From Streptomyces chartreusis (lineage in GTDB: Bacteria > Actinomycetota > Actinomycetes > Streptomycetales > Streptomycetaceae), in assembly GCF_008704715.1 (NCBI RefSeq), contig NZ_CP023689.1, forward strand, positions 2,418,001-2,482,000: a stretch of DNA of 64,000 bases, read 5' to 3'. Below are positions 44,981-53,849 of this stretch, one piece after another (position 1 is the first letter of the stretch; each line of letters starts with the position of its first letter). The position numbers and the translations under genes were made by a program. A model generated the notes under the pieces. It saw only the letters and a program-made list of their open reading frames with translations, had not been told where the DNA came from and searched no databases.

Positions 44981-45010
44981 AGGGGCGCGGGGAACTGCGC
45001 GATCAGCCAC
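44981..45010 (+). repeat. Dispersed 30-bp repeat, copy 2
   Basis: This matches copy 1 at 21677-21706 except for one base (GATCAGCCAC instead of GACCAGCCAC at the end). It lies between the flavoprotein gene and the convergent small gene. Confidence 0.75.
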
Positions 45011-45051
45011 GAACGGCCCGCAGCCGCCGAGCACCCGCACCCCCACGGCGC

Positions 45052-45396
45052 TCACGCGCTGCCGTTGATCCTCTCGATGGCCTGCCGGGCCTGCTCGGCC
45101 GGCGGCCGGGACGGCAACGAGGAAACCGACGCACTCACACTCGGCGGCATCGCGGCAGCGGCGGCGGCCGCGGGTTGCTCCCCCGCCGGCTTCGCATGCG
45201 CCGCCGCGGGCCGAGCCGACCGCAGCCGATGACTCACGGCCTCGTCCAGCGTCACCGGCCGCTGCATCTGCGACGCGAGCCGTCCGGCCTCCTGGCCCAG
45301 CCGCGCCACGTCTTCCCACGGCAGCCGCACCACCAACGCGATCTCGGCCTCCCCGTCGGGCAACGCGTGAATCGGAGGAGTAACTCGGTCGTTCAT
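45052..45396 (-). CDS. Small conserved hypothetical protein
   Basis: The 114-residue product starts at ATG 45396, with GAGGAA about 6 bases upstream. The N-terminal part (PPIHALPDGEAEIALVVRLPWEDVARLGQEAG, then PVTLDEAVSHRLRSA) looks folded and helical. The middle is an Ala/Pro-rich linker and the end is a short amphipathic helix (EQARQAIERI). No known domain was recognised, and no transport signal is seen. It diverges from the rhomboid gene. Strong codon bias supports coding. Confidence 0.65.
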   Translation of the reverse strand: MNDRVTPPIHALPDGEAEIALVVRLPWEDVARLGQEAGRLASQMQRPVTLDEAVSHRLRSARPAAAHAKPAGEQPAAAAAAAMPPSVSASVSSLPSRPPAEQARQAIERINGSA

Positions 45397-45530
45397 CGCC
45401 TGTTCCTCACGTAGACCCCGCGACCCGCCTTCCCCGTGCCGCGGGCGGTTGCCGACTCATACGCAGGCGGCCACACCCCCGTTCACCCCGTACACCGATT
45501 CGCCGCACGGATCCCGGGCAGATACCAGTC

Positions 45531-46355
45531 GTGGTCATCCCCGTCCATGACGTGAACCCGGTGCGCCGCACCCCTTGGGTGACATACGCGCTGATCGCCG
45601 CGAACGTCCTCGTCTTCCTGTCCACGCCCGGCATAGCCGGGTCCGTGTCCGGTGAGAGCAGCCTGGCCCAGATGTGCCATCTGCACGCGTTCCTGGACCA
45701 CTACGCGGCCGTGCCGCGGGAGTTGATCCACGATCAGCTGCCCGGCGTCGTCCCCACAGGACAGGTGTCCGCCGGCCCGAACGGCCCCGGCTGTGCGATC
45801 GGCCCGCCGGGCTACGAGAAGTCCCCCGCGCTGTCGGTCTTCACCGCGATGTTCCTGCACGGCGGCTGGGTGCACCTGCTGGGCAACATGCTCTTCCTGC
45901 TGATCTTCGGCAACAACATCGAGGACCGCATGGGGCACGTGCGGTACTTCCTCTTCTACGTCGTCTGCGGCTACGCGGCCGGCTACGGCTTCGCGTACCT
46001 CAACGCCGACTCGGCGGACCCGCTGATCGGCGCCTCCGGGGCCATCGCCGGTGTCCTGGGCGCCTATCTCGTGCTGTACCCGAGGGCCAGGGTGTGGGTC
46101 CTGGTGCCGTTCCTGATCTTCCTGCCGCTGCGGCTGCCCGCCTGGCTGGTGCTCGGGTTCTGGTTCGTGCTCCAGGCCGTGTACTCGTCCGGCGAGGGCG
46201 TCTCCGACGCGGGCACGGTGGCGTACGCGGCGCACATCGTCGGCTTCCTCGCGGGGATGCTGCTCGCCTGGCCGCTGAAGCCGGGGACACCGCCTCCGCC
46301 GGAGCCGCGGGGCCTGCTGTTCGGCAGACGGGCGCGACCCCGGCAGACGTGGTGA
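45531..46355 (+). CDS. Rhomboid-family intramembrane serine protease
   Basis: The 274-residue membrane protein starts at GTG 45531. It has about six membrane segments. The catalytic serine is in GASGAIAGVLGAY (about residue 170), the histidine in AAHIVGFLAG, and the oxyanion-region MFLHGGWVHLLGNMLFL is intact. A soluble, Cys-containing loop (about 45-95) follows the first helix. It should cleave transmembrane substrates inside the membrane. Its stop lies 6 bp from the end of convergent hemE, with no terminator between. Confidence 0.9.
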   Translation: MVIPVHDVNPVRRTPWVTYALIAANVLVFLSTPGIAGSVSGESSLAQMCHLHAFLDHYAAVPRELIHDQLPGVVPTGQVSAGPNGPGCAIGPPGYEKSPALSVFTAMFLHGGWVHLLGNMLFLLIFGNNIEDRMGHVRYFLFYVVCGYAAGYGFAYLNADSADPLIGASGAIAGVLGAYLVLYPRARVWVLVPFLIFLPLRLPAWLVLGFWFVLQAVYSSGEGVSDAGTVAYAAHIVGFLAGMLLAWPLKPGTPPPPEPRGLLFGRRARPRQTW

Positions 46356-46361
46356 GCGCTC

Positions 46362-47417
46362 CTAGCGGGCGGTCCGGGTGTGGACGTACTCGACGAGCCG
46401 GGTCAGGGCGTCCGGGTCGGTGGACGGCATGACGCCGTGGCCGAGGTTGAAGACGTGGCCCTCGAGGCCGGCCGCGGCGTCCAGCACCTCGCGGGTCTTG
46501 ACCTCGACCGCCTCGGTGCCGGCGAACAGGACGGTCGGGTCGAGGTTGCCCTGGAGCGCCTTGCCGGGGCCGACCCGGCGGGCGGCCTCGTCGAGCGGGA
46601 CGCGCCAGTCGACGCCGACGACGTCCGCGCCGGCCTCGCCCATGAGCTTCAGCAGCTCACCGGTGCCGACTCCGAAGTGGATGCGCGGGACGCCGTACCC
46701 GGCGACGGCGTCGAAGACCTTCGCGGAGGCGGGCATCACCGAGCGGCGGTAGTCGGCGGGGGCGAGGGCGCCGGCCCAGGAGTCGAAGAGCTGGACGGCG
46801 GAGGCGCCGGCCTCGATCTGCACCTTCAGGAAGGCCGCGGTGATGTCGGCGAGGCGGTCGAGCAGGTCGGCCCACAGCTGCGGGTCGCCGTACATCATCG
46901 CCTTGGCGTTCTCGTACGTGCGCGACGGACCGCCCTCGACGAGGTAGCTCGCGAGGGTGAAAGGCGCGCCCGCGAAACCGATGAGCGGGGTGGCACCGAG
47001 CTCCGCGGTGAGCAGGCCGATGGCCTCGGTGACGTAGGAGACGTCCTCGGGCGTGAGGTCGCGCAGTTGGGCGAGGTCGGCGCGAGTGCGGATGGGGCGC
47101 TCGACGACCGGGCCGACGCCGGGCTTGATGTCGAGGTCGATGCCGATGGCCTTCAGCGGCACGACGATGTCGCTGAAGTAGATCGCCGCGTCCACGTCGT
47201 GCCTGCGCACGGGCTGGAGGGTGATCTCGGTGACCAGGTCGGGCCGCATGCAGGACTCGAGCATGCCGACGCCCTCGCGCACCTTGCGGTACTCGGGGAG
47301 TGAGCGCCCGGCCTGCCGCATGAACCACACCGGCGTGTGCGGCACGGGCTCGCGCCTGCATGCCTTGAGGAAGGCTGAGTCGTACGTGGCGGGCGGCGGC
47401 GTCTGGTTGGCACTCAC
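46362..47417 (-). CDS. hemE: Uroporphyrinogen decarboxylase
   Basis: The 351-residue enzyme starts at GTG 47417. It carries [16 protein letters not shown] (about 25-40), the [17 protein letters not shown] motif and GLGTGELLK-type [15 protein letters not shown], plus [15 protein letters not shown] near the end. It decarboxylates uroporphyrinogen III to coproporphyrinogen III, the substrate of the hemG product encoded 4 kb away. It diverges from DUF3000 across about 100 bp. Confidence 0.96.
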   Translation of the reverse strand: MSANQTPPPATYDSAFLKACRREPVPHTPVWFMRQAGRSLPEYRKVREGVGMLESCMRPDLVTEITLQPVRRHDVDAAIYFSDIVVPLKAIGIDLDIKPGVGPVVERPIRTRADLAQLRDLTPEDVSYVTEAIGLLTAELGATPLIGFAGAPFTLASYLVEGGPSRTYENAKAMMYGDPQLWADLLDRLADITAAFLKVQIEAGASAVQLFDSWAGALAPADYRRSVMPASAKVFDAVAGYGVPRIHFGVGTGELLKLMGEAGADVVGVDWRVPLDEAARRVGPGKALQGNLDPTVLFAGTEAVEVKTREVLDAAAGLEGHVFNLGHGVMPSTDPDALTRLVEYVHTRTAR

Positions 47418-47521
47418 GGGGGCAAGTCTCGCACGGCCGCGACGGGCTCCACGCCGGGGTTGCCGTGTTGTCCGGGTGTCTCTCCCTGCACGAAGCCCGC
47501 GTTCCCCTTAATCTTCCCGGC

Positions 47522-48199
47522 ATGGCTGCGGCTCAGGGAAGACTGTCGGACGGCACTGGCGGAATGGATGACGCGAAGGAGGCCGGGGAGGGGGACCGGC
47601 ATTCGCACAGTACGGCTCCAGCGGCGTTCCGTGCCGCTGTCGAGGCACTGCGGGCGAGTCGCCTGCGGCCGCAGATCGAGATCGAGCAGACCAAGGCGCC
47701 CCAGCGCCTTGCCCCGTACGCGTACGCCCTGGAGGCGGCGGTCGTCGACGGCGACGAGGATCTGGCCGACGGCCGGCTGGTGCTGCTGCACGACCCTTCG
47801 GGCCACGACGCCTGGCGGGGCACCTTCCGGCTGGTGACCCTGGTGCGCGCGGAGCTGGAGCCGGAGATGGCCGCGGACCCGCTGCTGCCCGAGGTGTGCT
47901 GGTCCTGGCTGACCGGCGCGTTCCAGGCGCGGGGGCTGTCGTACGGCGAGCCGAGCGGCACCGTCACGCGGGCGAGCTCCCACTACTTCGGCGGCCTGTC
48001 CGAGCGCCCGGCGGCCTCGCAGATCGAGATCCGTGCCTCCTGGACCCCGCGTGAGGGCCTGGGCGGGGTCCCGGACACCGCGGCCCATCTGGCGTCCTGG
48101 TGCGATCTGCTGGCCCAGATCGCGGGCCTGCCGCCGGCCGGTCCGGGGGATGCGTCGGTGGTGACGCTGCCTCAGCGCCGCGACCCGCAGTCCCGGTAA
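47522..48199 (+). CDS. DUF3000 family protein
   Basis: The 225-residue protein is taken from ATG 47522. It is soluble, with RASRLRPQIEIEQTKAPQRLAPYAYAL, LVLLHDPSGHDAWRGTFRLVTLVRAELEPEMAADPLLPEV and WLTGAF, matching the actinobacteria-specific DUF3000 family. There is a C-terminal helix LASWCDLLAQIAGLPP. The family is conserved next to hemE and RNase D in streptomycetes from memory. Function unknown. A 231-bp region without a gene follows. Confidence 0.85.
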   Translation: MAAAQGRLSDGTGGMDDAKEAGEGDRHSHSTAPAAFRAAVEALRASRLRPQIEIEQTKAPQRLAPYAYALEAAVVDGDEDLADGRLVLLHDPSGHDAWRGTFRLVTLVRAELEPEMAADPLLPEVCWSWLTGAFQARGLSYGEPSGTVTRASSHYFGGLSERPAASQIEIRASWTPREGLGGVPDTAAHLASWCDLLAQIAGLPPAGPGDASVVTLPQRRDPQSR

Positions 48200-48430
48200 A
48201 CACGCACGGCATCCGACGGCCGGAACCTTGACCGTCACTTTGTCGATACGGCCACTTTCGGTCAGGAAACAGTCCATGATCGAAGCGAATTACTCCCCGA
48301 ACGATCGACCACGTGTCCGAATTGCCCCAATTGTTACTCACTAAATCGTGATCTTTCCCTAAAGGGCCAGAGGTTTGGTGCCGAAGACGACTGTGACCTT
48401 GAAAGCCGTCCCCGCACCCCAGGAGGCCCG

Positions 48431-49093
48431 GTGTCCGTTCTCCTCGAGCAGCCCGCAAGCCTGGTCGCCTACCGCCCGAACAAGCCGACCGCCATGGTGG
48501 TCGTGGCCGATCCGCGCGTCCGCTCCACCGTCACCCGTCATCTCTGGGCGCTCGGTGTGCGCGATGTCATCGAGGCCTCGTCCATCGCGGAGGCCCGTCC
48601 TCGCGTCGGCAACCCCCGCGACATCTGTGTCGCCGACGTCCACCTGCCCGACGGCTCGGGCCTCACCCTCCTGTCGGAGACCCGCGCCGCGGGCTGGCCG
48701 AACGGCCTCGCCCTGTCCGCCGCCGACGACATCGGCGCCGTACGCAACGCCCTCGCGGGCGGTGTGAAGGGCTACGTCGTCACCGGCACCCGCACCAACG
48801 TCGGGCTCCCCACCCGCCCCGGTGCCGCCCCCATCGGCGCCGCCGCCGCCCGTATGCACCGTCGCCACCCGGGTGCCCCGAGCCACCCGGGCGGCTACCG
48901 CGAACTGTCCGGCCGTGAGGTCGAGGTACTGCGGCTGGTGGCGGAGGGCCAGTCGAACAAGGCGATCGGCGTCTCGATGGGCCTGTCCGCCCTGACCGTC
49001 AAGAGCCACCTCGCCCGCATCGCCCGCAAGCTCGGCACCGGCGACCGCGCCGGTATGGTCGCCGTGGCGCTGCGCACCGGCATCATCCACTGA
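48431..49093 (+). CDS. Orphan LuxR/NarL-type response regulator
   Basis: The 220-residue protein starts at GTG 48431 with an AGGAGG site. The receiver-like domain (about 18-120) has VVVADPRV at the acidic pocket (one Asp where two acids are usual), VADVHLPDGSG with the phospho-acceptor Asp, ALSAADD and VKGYVV with the Lys. The C-terminal LuxR helix-turn-helix is complete (about 155-215): LSGREVEVLRLVAEGQSNKAIG, LTVKSHLARIARKLG. No histidine kinase is adjacent. The intergenic 48200-48430 upstream is AT-richer than average and probably holds its promoter. Confidence 0.88.
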   Translation: MSVLLEQPASLVAYRPNKPTAMVVVADPRVRSTVTRHLWALGVRDVIEASSIAEARPRVGNPRDICVADVHLPDGSGLTLLSETRAAGWPNGLALSAADDIGAVRNALAGGVKGYVVTGTRTNVGLPTRPGAAPIGAAAARMHRRHPGAPSHPGGYRELSGREVEVLRLVAEGQSNKAIGVSMGLSALTVKSHLARIARKLGTGDRAGMVAVALRTGIIH

Positions 49094-49233
49094 GCCCGTC
49101 CCCCGAGCCCGCCACCGACGATTCAACGCTTGATCATTCACTGACGTGAACGGGATCGGCCGCTGATCCCGCCCCCGTCCCCTGTCCGTCGTGAACCGGA
49201 TCCTTCACTTGACTGACTGGTTTACGACCCTTG

Positions 49234-49269
49234 AGCGCCCGCCGACGGAACGTTCCGTCGGCGGGCGCT
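49234..49269. terminator. Perfect 36-bp palindrome
   Basis: Bases 49234-49269 are their own reverse complement around a central AACGTT. This is a long GC stem that would terminate the response-regulator transcript, whose stop is 141 bp upstream. It ends only 25 bp before the RNase D start, so an operator role is also possible. Confidence 0.65.
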
Positions 49270-49294
49270 GTCCATACACAGATACCCTTGACAT

Positions 49295-50575
49295 GTGACC
49301 GACGCCCAAGAAACCGCAGCAGACAGTTCACTGCGAACCACCGGAGGCGCCCCTCCGGAAGACGACGGATCTTCTGTTACGGAGGCGCCGATCCCTTTGC
49401 TTGAGCCCCGTGAGGGCATTCCGCCCGTGATCGCCGACGAGGGCGCGCTCGCCGAGGTGATCGCCGCCTTCGCCGCGGGCTCGGGCCCGGTCGCCGTCGA
49501 CGCCGAACGCGCGTCCGGCTACCGCTACGGCCAGCGCGCCTATCTGGTGCAGCTGCGCCGCGCGGGCGCGGGGTCCGCGCTGATCGACCCCGTGGCCTGT
49601 CCCGATCTGTCCGGCCTCGGCGAGGCGCTGTCCGGAGTGGAGTGGGTGCTGCACGCCGCCACCCAGGATCTGCCCTGTTTGCGTGAGATAGGCATGGTGC
49701 CGACCCGGCTGTTCGACACCGAGCTGGCCGGACGCCTCGCCGGCTTCCCCCGGGTCGGCCTCGGCGCGATGGTCGAGGGCGTTCTCGGGTTCGTGCTGGA
49801 GAAGGGCCACTCGGCCGTCGACTGGTCGACCCGCCCGCTGCCGGAGCCCTGGCTGCGGTACGCGACGCTGGACGTCGAGCTGCTCGTCGACCTGCGCGAC
49901 GCCCTGGAGAAGGAGCTCGACCGGCAGGGCAAGCTGGAGTGGGCGCGGCAGGAGTTCGACGCGATCGCTTCCGCGCCGCCCGCCGAGCCGCGCAAGGACC
50001 CCTGGCGGCGGACGTCCGGCATGCACAAGGTGCGCAGACGCCGGCAGCTCGGTGTCGTGCGGGAGCTGTGGCAGGCGCGGGACCGGATCGCCCAGAAGCG
50101 GGATGTGTCCCCGGGCAAGGTCCTCAGCGACGCGGCCATCGTCGAGGCCGCGCTCGCCGTGCCCGGCAATGTGCACGCCCTGTCCGCGCTGAACGGCTTC
50201 GGGCATCGCATGGGGCGCCGGCAGCTGGAGCAGTGGCAGGCCGCCGTCGACCGTGCGAAGGCCATGACCGAGGCCCAGCTGCCGGCCCCCGGCCAGCCGG
50301 TCGCGGGGCCGCCTCCGCCGCGAGCCTGGGCGGACAAGGATCCGGCCGCCGCCGCCCGGCTCTCCGCCGCGCGGGCCGCGGTGTCGGCGCTGGCCGAGCA
50401 GCTGAACATGCCTCAGGAGAACGTGATCACCCCGGACACCGTGCGGCGGGTCTGCTGGGAGCCGCCGAAGGAGGTGAGCGCGGAGACGGTCGCCGAGGCG
50501 CTGGCCGGCCACGGGGCTCGGCCCTGGCAGGTCGAGCAGGTCACGCCGGTTCTGGTGGCCGCCCTGTCCGCCTAG
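49295..50575 (+). CDS. rnd: Ribonuclease D (DEDDy exonuclease with HRDC domain)
   Basis: The 426-residue protein starts at GTG 49295, right behind TTGACAT, so the mRNA may have a short or no leader. The 3'-5' exonuclease domain (about 40-215) has VAVDAERASGYRY (the DxE motif), HAATQDLPCL, FDTELAGRLAG and YATLDVELLVDL (DEDDy Tyr/Asp). An HRDC domain follows at about 250-325 (RRRRQLGVVRELWQARDRIAQKRDVSPG). It trims structured RNAs such as tRNA precursors. The C-terminal 90 residues are a second helical, HRDC-like segment. Confidence 0.92.
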   Translation: MTDAQETAADSSLRTTGGAPPEDDGSSVTEAPIPLLEPREGIPPVIADEGALAEVIAAFAAGSGPVAVDAERASGYRYGQRAYLVQLRRAGAGSALIDPVACPDLSGLGEALSGVEWVLHAATQDLPCLREIGMVPTRLFDTELAGRLAGFPRVGLGAMVEGVLGFVLEKGHSAVDWSTRPLPEPWLRYATLDVELLVDLRDALEKELDRQGKLEWARQEFDAIASAPPAEPRKDPWRRTSGMHKVRRRRQLGVVRELWQARDRIAQKRDVSPGKVLSDAAIVEAALAVPGNVHALSALNGFGHRMGRRQLEQWQAAVDRAKAMTEAQLPAPGQPVAGPPPPRAWADKDPAAAARLSAARAAVSALAEQLNMPQENVITPDTVRRVCWEPPKEVSAETVAEALAGHGARPWQVEQVTPVLVAALSA

Positions 50576-50602
50576 TCGCGCGGCCGCCCGCGCCCCCGGT
50601 TC

Positions 50603-51433
50603 TCACCGCGTCGCTCCCTTCGTGAAGCCGTTGTAGATGAACCGCTGGAGGAACAGGAAGACGATCAGTGTCGGCAGGATCACCAGGACCGCTCCTGCCG
50701 AGATCGTTTCCCAGTGGGCGCCGAACGGGCCCTTGAAGCGGAACAGCGACGTCGAGATCACGCCAAGATCTTCCGAGGGCATGTACAGGAACGGGATGTA
50801 GAAGTCGTTGTAGGTGGTGATGCCCTTGACGATCACCACCGTCGCGATCGCCGGCTTCAGCAGCGGGAAGATGATCCTGCGGTAGATCGTGAAGGCGTTG
50901 GCACCGTCCAGTCGGGCCGCCTCGTCCAGGGAGACCGGGATGGAGCGGACGAACTGGAGGAAGATGTAGATCGACACGATGTCCGTCCCCATGTAGAGGA
51001 CGACCGGCGCCCAGATGCTGTCGAACATGCCGAGGCTGTTGACGATCTGGAAGGTCGCCACCTGGGTCGTGACACCGGGGACCAGCGCGGCGACCAGGAA
51101 CAGTGCCACGACCGGCTTCTTGAAGCGGAACGTGAAGCGGTCGATGGCGTACGCCGTCATCGAGCCGATGAGGACCGTGCCGCCGATGGCGAGGAGCAGG
51201 ATGACCGCCGTGTTGGCGAAGGCCGGGAGCATACGGCCGTCCTGGAACGCCGTCGCATAGTTGGAGAGGTTCAGCAGATCGTCGGGGAGGGCGAGGGCCC
51301 CGCTGCCGTTCGCCATCTCCCGCTCCGACTTGAGGGACGTGAGGACCACGGCCGCGGGCGGGAGCAGGACCACCACCGTCGCGGCGATGAGCGACGCGTA
51401 CATCAGGGTGCGGGCCACGGTACGGCGGGTCAT
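50603..51433 (-). CDS. Sugar ABC transporter permease, MalG type
   Basis: The 276-residue protein starts at ATG 51433, overlapping the previous permease stop by 4 bp. It has six membrane segments and the inner-membrane EAA loop DEAARLDGANAFTIYRRIIFPLLKP that contacts the ATPase. With the MalF-type permease and binding protein upstream, it forms an importer for mannosides by context. No ATPase gene is present here; streptomycetes share MsiK for such systems. Confidence 0.92.
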   Translation of the reverse strand: MTRRTVARTLMYASLIAATVVVLLPPAAVVLTSLKSEREMANGSGALALPDDLLNLSNYATAFQDGRMLPAFANTAVILLLAIGGTVLIGSMTAYAIDRFTFRFKKPVVALFLVAALVPGVTTQVATFQIVNSLGMFDSIWAPVVLYMGTDIVSIYIFLQFVRSIPVSLDEAARLDGANAFTIYRRIIFPLLKPAIATVVIVKGITTYNDFYIPFLYMPSEDLGVISTSLFRFKGPFGAHWETISAGAVLVILPTLIVFLFLQRFIYNGFTKGATR

Positions 51434-52377
51434 ACGAGGTCCACCTTGTCGTCGGGGACGAGGCGTCGCTGCACCCAGGTCACCGCCAGGACGATCAGCA
51501 GCAGCACGACCGCGGCCGCCGAGGCGAGCCCCGTCTTGTTGAACTGGAAGGCCAGCTTCACGGTCTGGATCACGAAGGTCTCGGTGCCGGTCGCCCCGCC
51601 GGTCATGATGTACGGGATCTCGAAGACCGACAGCGAGCCGGAGATCGACAGGATCACGGTCAGGGACAGCACCGGCTTGATGCCGGGCGCGATGATGTGG
51701 CGGAACTGGTGCCGGCGGTTCGCGCCGTCCAGTTCGGCGGCCTCGTACAGCTCCCCCGGGATCGACTGGATCGCGCCGAGGAACAGGACGAAGTTCAGGC
51801 CCAGGTAGCGCCAGACGGAGACCGCCGCCAGCGAGGTGTTGGCGGAGGCCGGGGTGCCCAGCCAGGCTCGGTCCGTGTGCACGCCGAACAGGCTCAGCAC
51901 CGAGTCGAGGGTGCCGCCGTCCTGGAAGAAGTACAGGAAGACGAAGCCGATCGCGACGCCGTTGATCAGGTAGGGGAAGAACAGCACGCCCTTGAAGAAG
52001 TTCCGGAAGCGGACGTTGAAACTCAGGACCGTTGCGAAGTACAGGGCGGCGACGATCTGGACGACGGAGGCGGCCAGGTAGTAGCCGCTCACCCAGAACA
52101 CCTCGAACAGGTCGGAGCGGGTGAAGAGTTCGGTGTAGTTCCCGGCGCCGGTGTAGTGCAGCTCGGGGCTCACGCCGTCCCAGTCGGTGAAGCTGTAGGC
52201 GACCATGTTGGCGATCGGCGCGTAGGTGAAGACGATCAGCAGGGTGAGCGGCGCGAGCAGGAAGAGCCAGGGGGTGGCCCCGCGCCACAGCCGTGCCGTG
52301 CGCGGGGCGGGGGCCGGTCCGGGCACGGCCGGTCCCGGGGCCGGCGGGGCGGCCGCCTTCTCGGTGGTGTCCGTCAT
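51430..52377 (-). CDS. Sugar ABC transporter permease, MalF type
   Basis: The 315-residue protein starts at ATG 52377, overlapping the binding-protein stop (ATGA). A Pro/Ala-rich cytoplasmic leader (1-30) precedes six membrane segments. The EAA loop reads YEAAELDGANRRHQFRHIIAPGIKP. It pairs with the MalG-type permease encoded next. The three genes are joined by 4-bp overlaps and so form one operon. Confidence 0.92.
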   Translation of the reverse strand: MTDTTEKAAAPPAPGPAVPGPAPAPRTARLWRGATPWLFLLAPLTLLIVFTYAPIANMVAYSFTDWDGVSPELHYTGAGNYTELFTRSDLFEVFWVSGYYLAASVVQIVAALYFATVLSFNVRFRNFFKGVLFFPYLINGVAIGFVFLYFFQDGGTLDSVLSLFGVHTDRAWLGTPASANTSLAAVSVWRYLGLNFVLFLGAIQSIPGELYEAAELDGANRRHQFRHIIAPGIKPVLSLTVILSISGSLSVFEIPYIMTGGATGTETFVIQTVKLAFQFNKTGLASAAAVVLLLIVLAVTWVQRRLVPDDKVDLV

Positions 52378-53690
52378 CAGGACCCCAGGGACGCTTGCGT
52401 GTCGGTCCACTTCTTCGCGAGGCCGGCCAGGAAGTCGTCCAGGCTGCCCTTGGTGGCGCCGCGGGCGAGGTCGACCAGGTCCTGGCGGTAGTCCGGCTTG
52501 TTGATGCCGACCTCGGACCGGTTGTCGATGGCCTTCACCTCGGCGCCCTTGGTGTCGTCGAGGTCGAGGAGTTCGACGCCCTGCTCCTCGTAGGGCGCCA
52601 GGACGTCGGGCAGCGGGGCGTCCTTGAGCGGGGAGAGGGCCAGGTTGTCCGCCGCGTAGCCGGACTTGTCGGTGAACCAGTCGAGCCAGGCGCGGGCCGC
52701 CTCCTTGTGCTCGGAGTGGATGTTGACGGCCTGGTTGTAGTCGGGCAGGGCGACCGCGCAGAACTTTCCGTTCCGCTGCACCGGGAAGGGCATGAACCCG
52801 ATGTCGTCGGGGTCGGCGCCGGCCTGCTCGGCCGCGCCCCGCATCTGGATGACCGCCCAGGAGCCGAGCCACATCGTGGCGATCTCGCCCTTGGCGATAC
52901 GGGGCTTGGACGCCTCCCAGTTGGTGGTCGTGGGGTCCTTCTCGACCAGTCCCTCGCGCACGATGTCGTACAGCAGGGTGTCGGCGGTGCGCAGGTCCGC
53001 GCCCTCGGCCCACGGGTCGCCCTCGGCGAGCCTGGTCGTGGCCTGTTCGTCGCAGCTGACCGAGCCGTTGACCTGGGTCCACTGGGTCAGCGGCCACATG
53101 TCCTTGAAGTTGGTGTAGTACGGGACGGAGTCGGTCCTCGACTTGATCGCCTTCAGGTCGGCGAGGAACTCGTCCGGTGTGGTGGGCCAGTCGGTGATGC
53201 CGGCCCGCTGCCAGACCTTCTTGTTGTAGATGAAGCCGGGGACCGCGCCGAGCGGGCTCTGGCCGTAGACCTTGCCGTCGACGGTGGTGTAGTCGGTGAA
53301 GCGGTACTTCTTGCTCCGCTCGGCCGGGGTGCCGAGGGAGGCGAAGAACCTCGGGTAGTCCTTCTTCTCGATCACGCCGGGGATCATGAGGACGTCGCCG
53401 TAGTTCTCCGTGTTCATACGGATCTTGACTTCGCCCTCGTAGTCGGTGACGGCGTCGAACTCGACCTTCACCTTCGGGTACGTCCTGCCGAACTCGGCGG
53501 CGTACGCCTTCATCGTGCCGTCCTGCACGAGGTCGGTGCGATGGGTGAGGACCGTGATGGTGCCGCTCACCTCTGACGGGTCGTCGGGCGCCTTGGCCTC
53601 CGCGCCCTTCGAGCTTCCTCCGGTGCCGGTGCACGCCGCGAGCAGCAGGGCGGCACCTGTCGTGATGGCGAGGACTGTACGGCGGTTCAT
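52377..53690 (-). CDS. Extracellular sugar-binding lipoprotein of ABC importer
   Basis: The 437-residue protein starts at ATG 53690. A lipobox LAAC gives a lipidated N-terminus (Cys about 20). The mature region is a CUT1-type solute-binding protein with TITVLTHRTDLVQDG, KVKVEFDAVTDYEGEVKIRMNTEN, and ATMWLGSWAVIQMRGAAEQAG. Aromatics such as WPLTQWTQVNG probably line the sugar site. It leads the operon. Because a beta-mannosidase gene diverges from it, manno-oligosaccharides or mannobiose are the likely ligands. Operator-like sequences lie in the shared 159-bp region. Confidence 0.92.
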   Translation of the reverse strand: MNRRTVLAITTGAALLLAACTGTGGSSKGAEAKAPDDPSEVSGTITVLTHRTDLVQDGTMKAYAAEFGRTYPKVKVEFDAVTDYEGEVKIRMNTENYGDVLMIPGVIEKKDYPRFFASLGTPAERSKKYRFTDYTTVDGKVYGQSPLGAVPGFIYNKKVWQRAGITDWPTTPDEFLADLKAIKSRTDSVPYYTNFKDMWPLTQWTQVNGSVSCDEQATTRLAEGDPWAEGADLRTADTLLYDIVREGLVEKDPTTTNWEASKPRIAKGEIATMWLGSWAVIQMRGAAEQAGADPDDIGFMPFPVQRNGKFCAVALPDYNQAVNIHSEHKEAARAWLDWFTDKSGYAADNLALSPLKDAPLPDVLAPYEEQGVELLDLDDTKGAEVKAIDNRSEVGINKPDYRQDLVDLARGATKGSLDDFLAGLAKKWTDTQASLGS

Positions 53691-53756
53691 GTGCGTCAGC
53701 TCCGTTCTGGGGACGGACGAGGACGAGCATGTGCGGGGTTGGCTGGTTCGGAACTC

Positions 53757-53785
53757 TGACAACGTTTTCTTAACCGGTAAAGTCC
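53757..53785. promoter_or_regulatory. LacI-type operator candidates
   Basis: CTGACAACGTTTTCTTAA (53757-53774) resembles streptomycete LacI sites built on TGACAACGTTTTC. The near-palindrome TTAACCGGTAA overlaps its end. Both lie within 100 bp of the binding-protein start and about 80 bp before the beta-mannosidase start, suited to the LacI gene product at 56237. Confidence 0.5.
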
Positions 53786-53812
53786 CTATCTCGCCAACGA
53801 TGCCAAACTGTT

Positions 53813-53826
53813 TCCCAGTACTGGGA
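53813..53826. promoter_or_regulatory. Palindrome upstream of beta-mannosidase
   Basis: TCCCAGTACTGGGA is a perfect 14-bp palindrome ending 23 bp before the ATG at 53850. It could be a second operator for the local regulator or just overlap the promoter. Confidence 0.4.
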
Positions 53827-53849
53827 TGAATCGGTTTAGGAGTGCGCGC

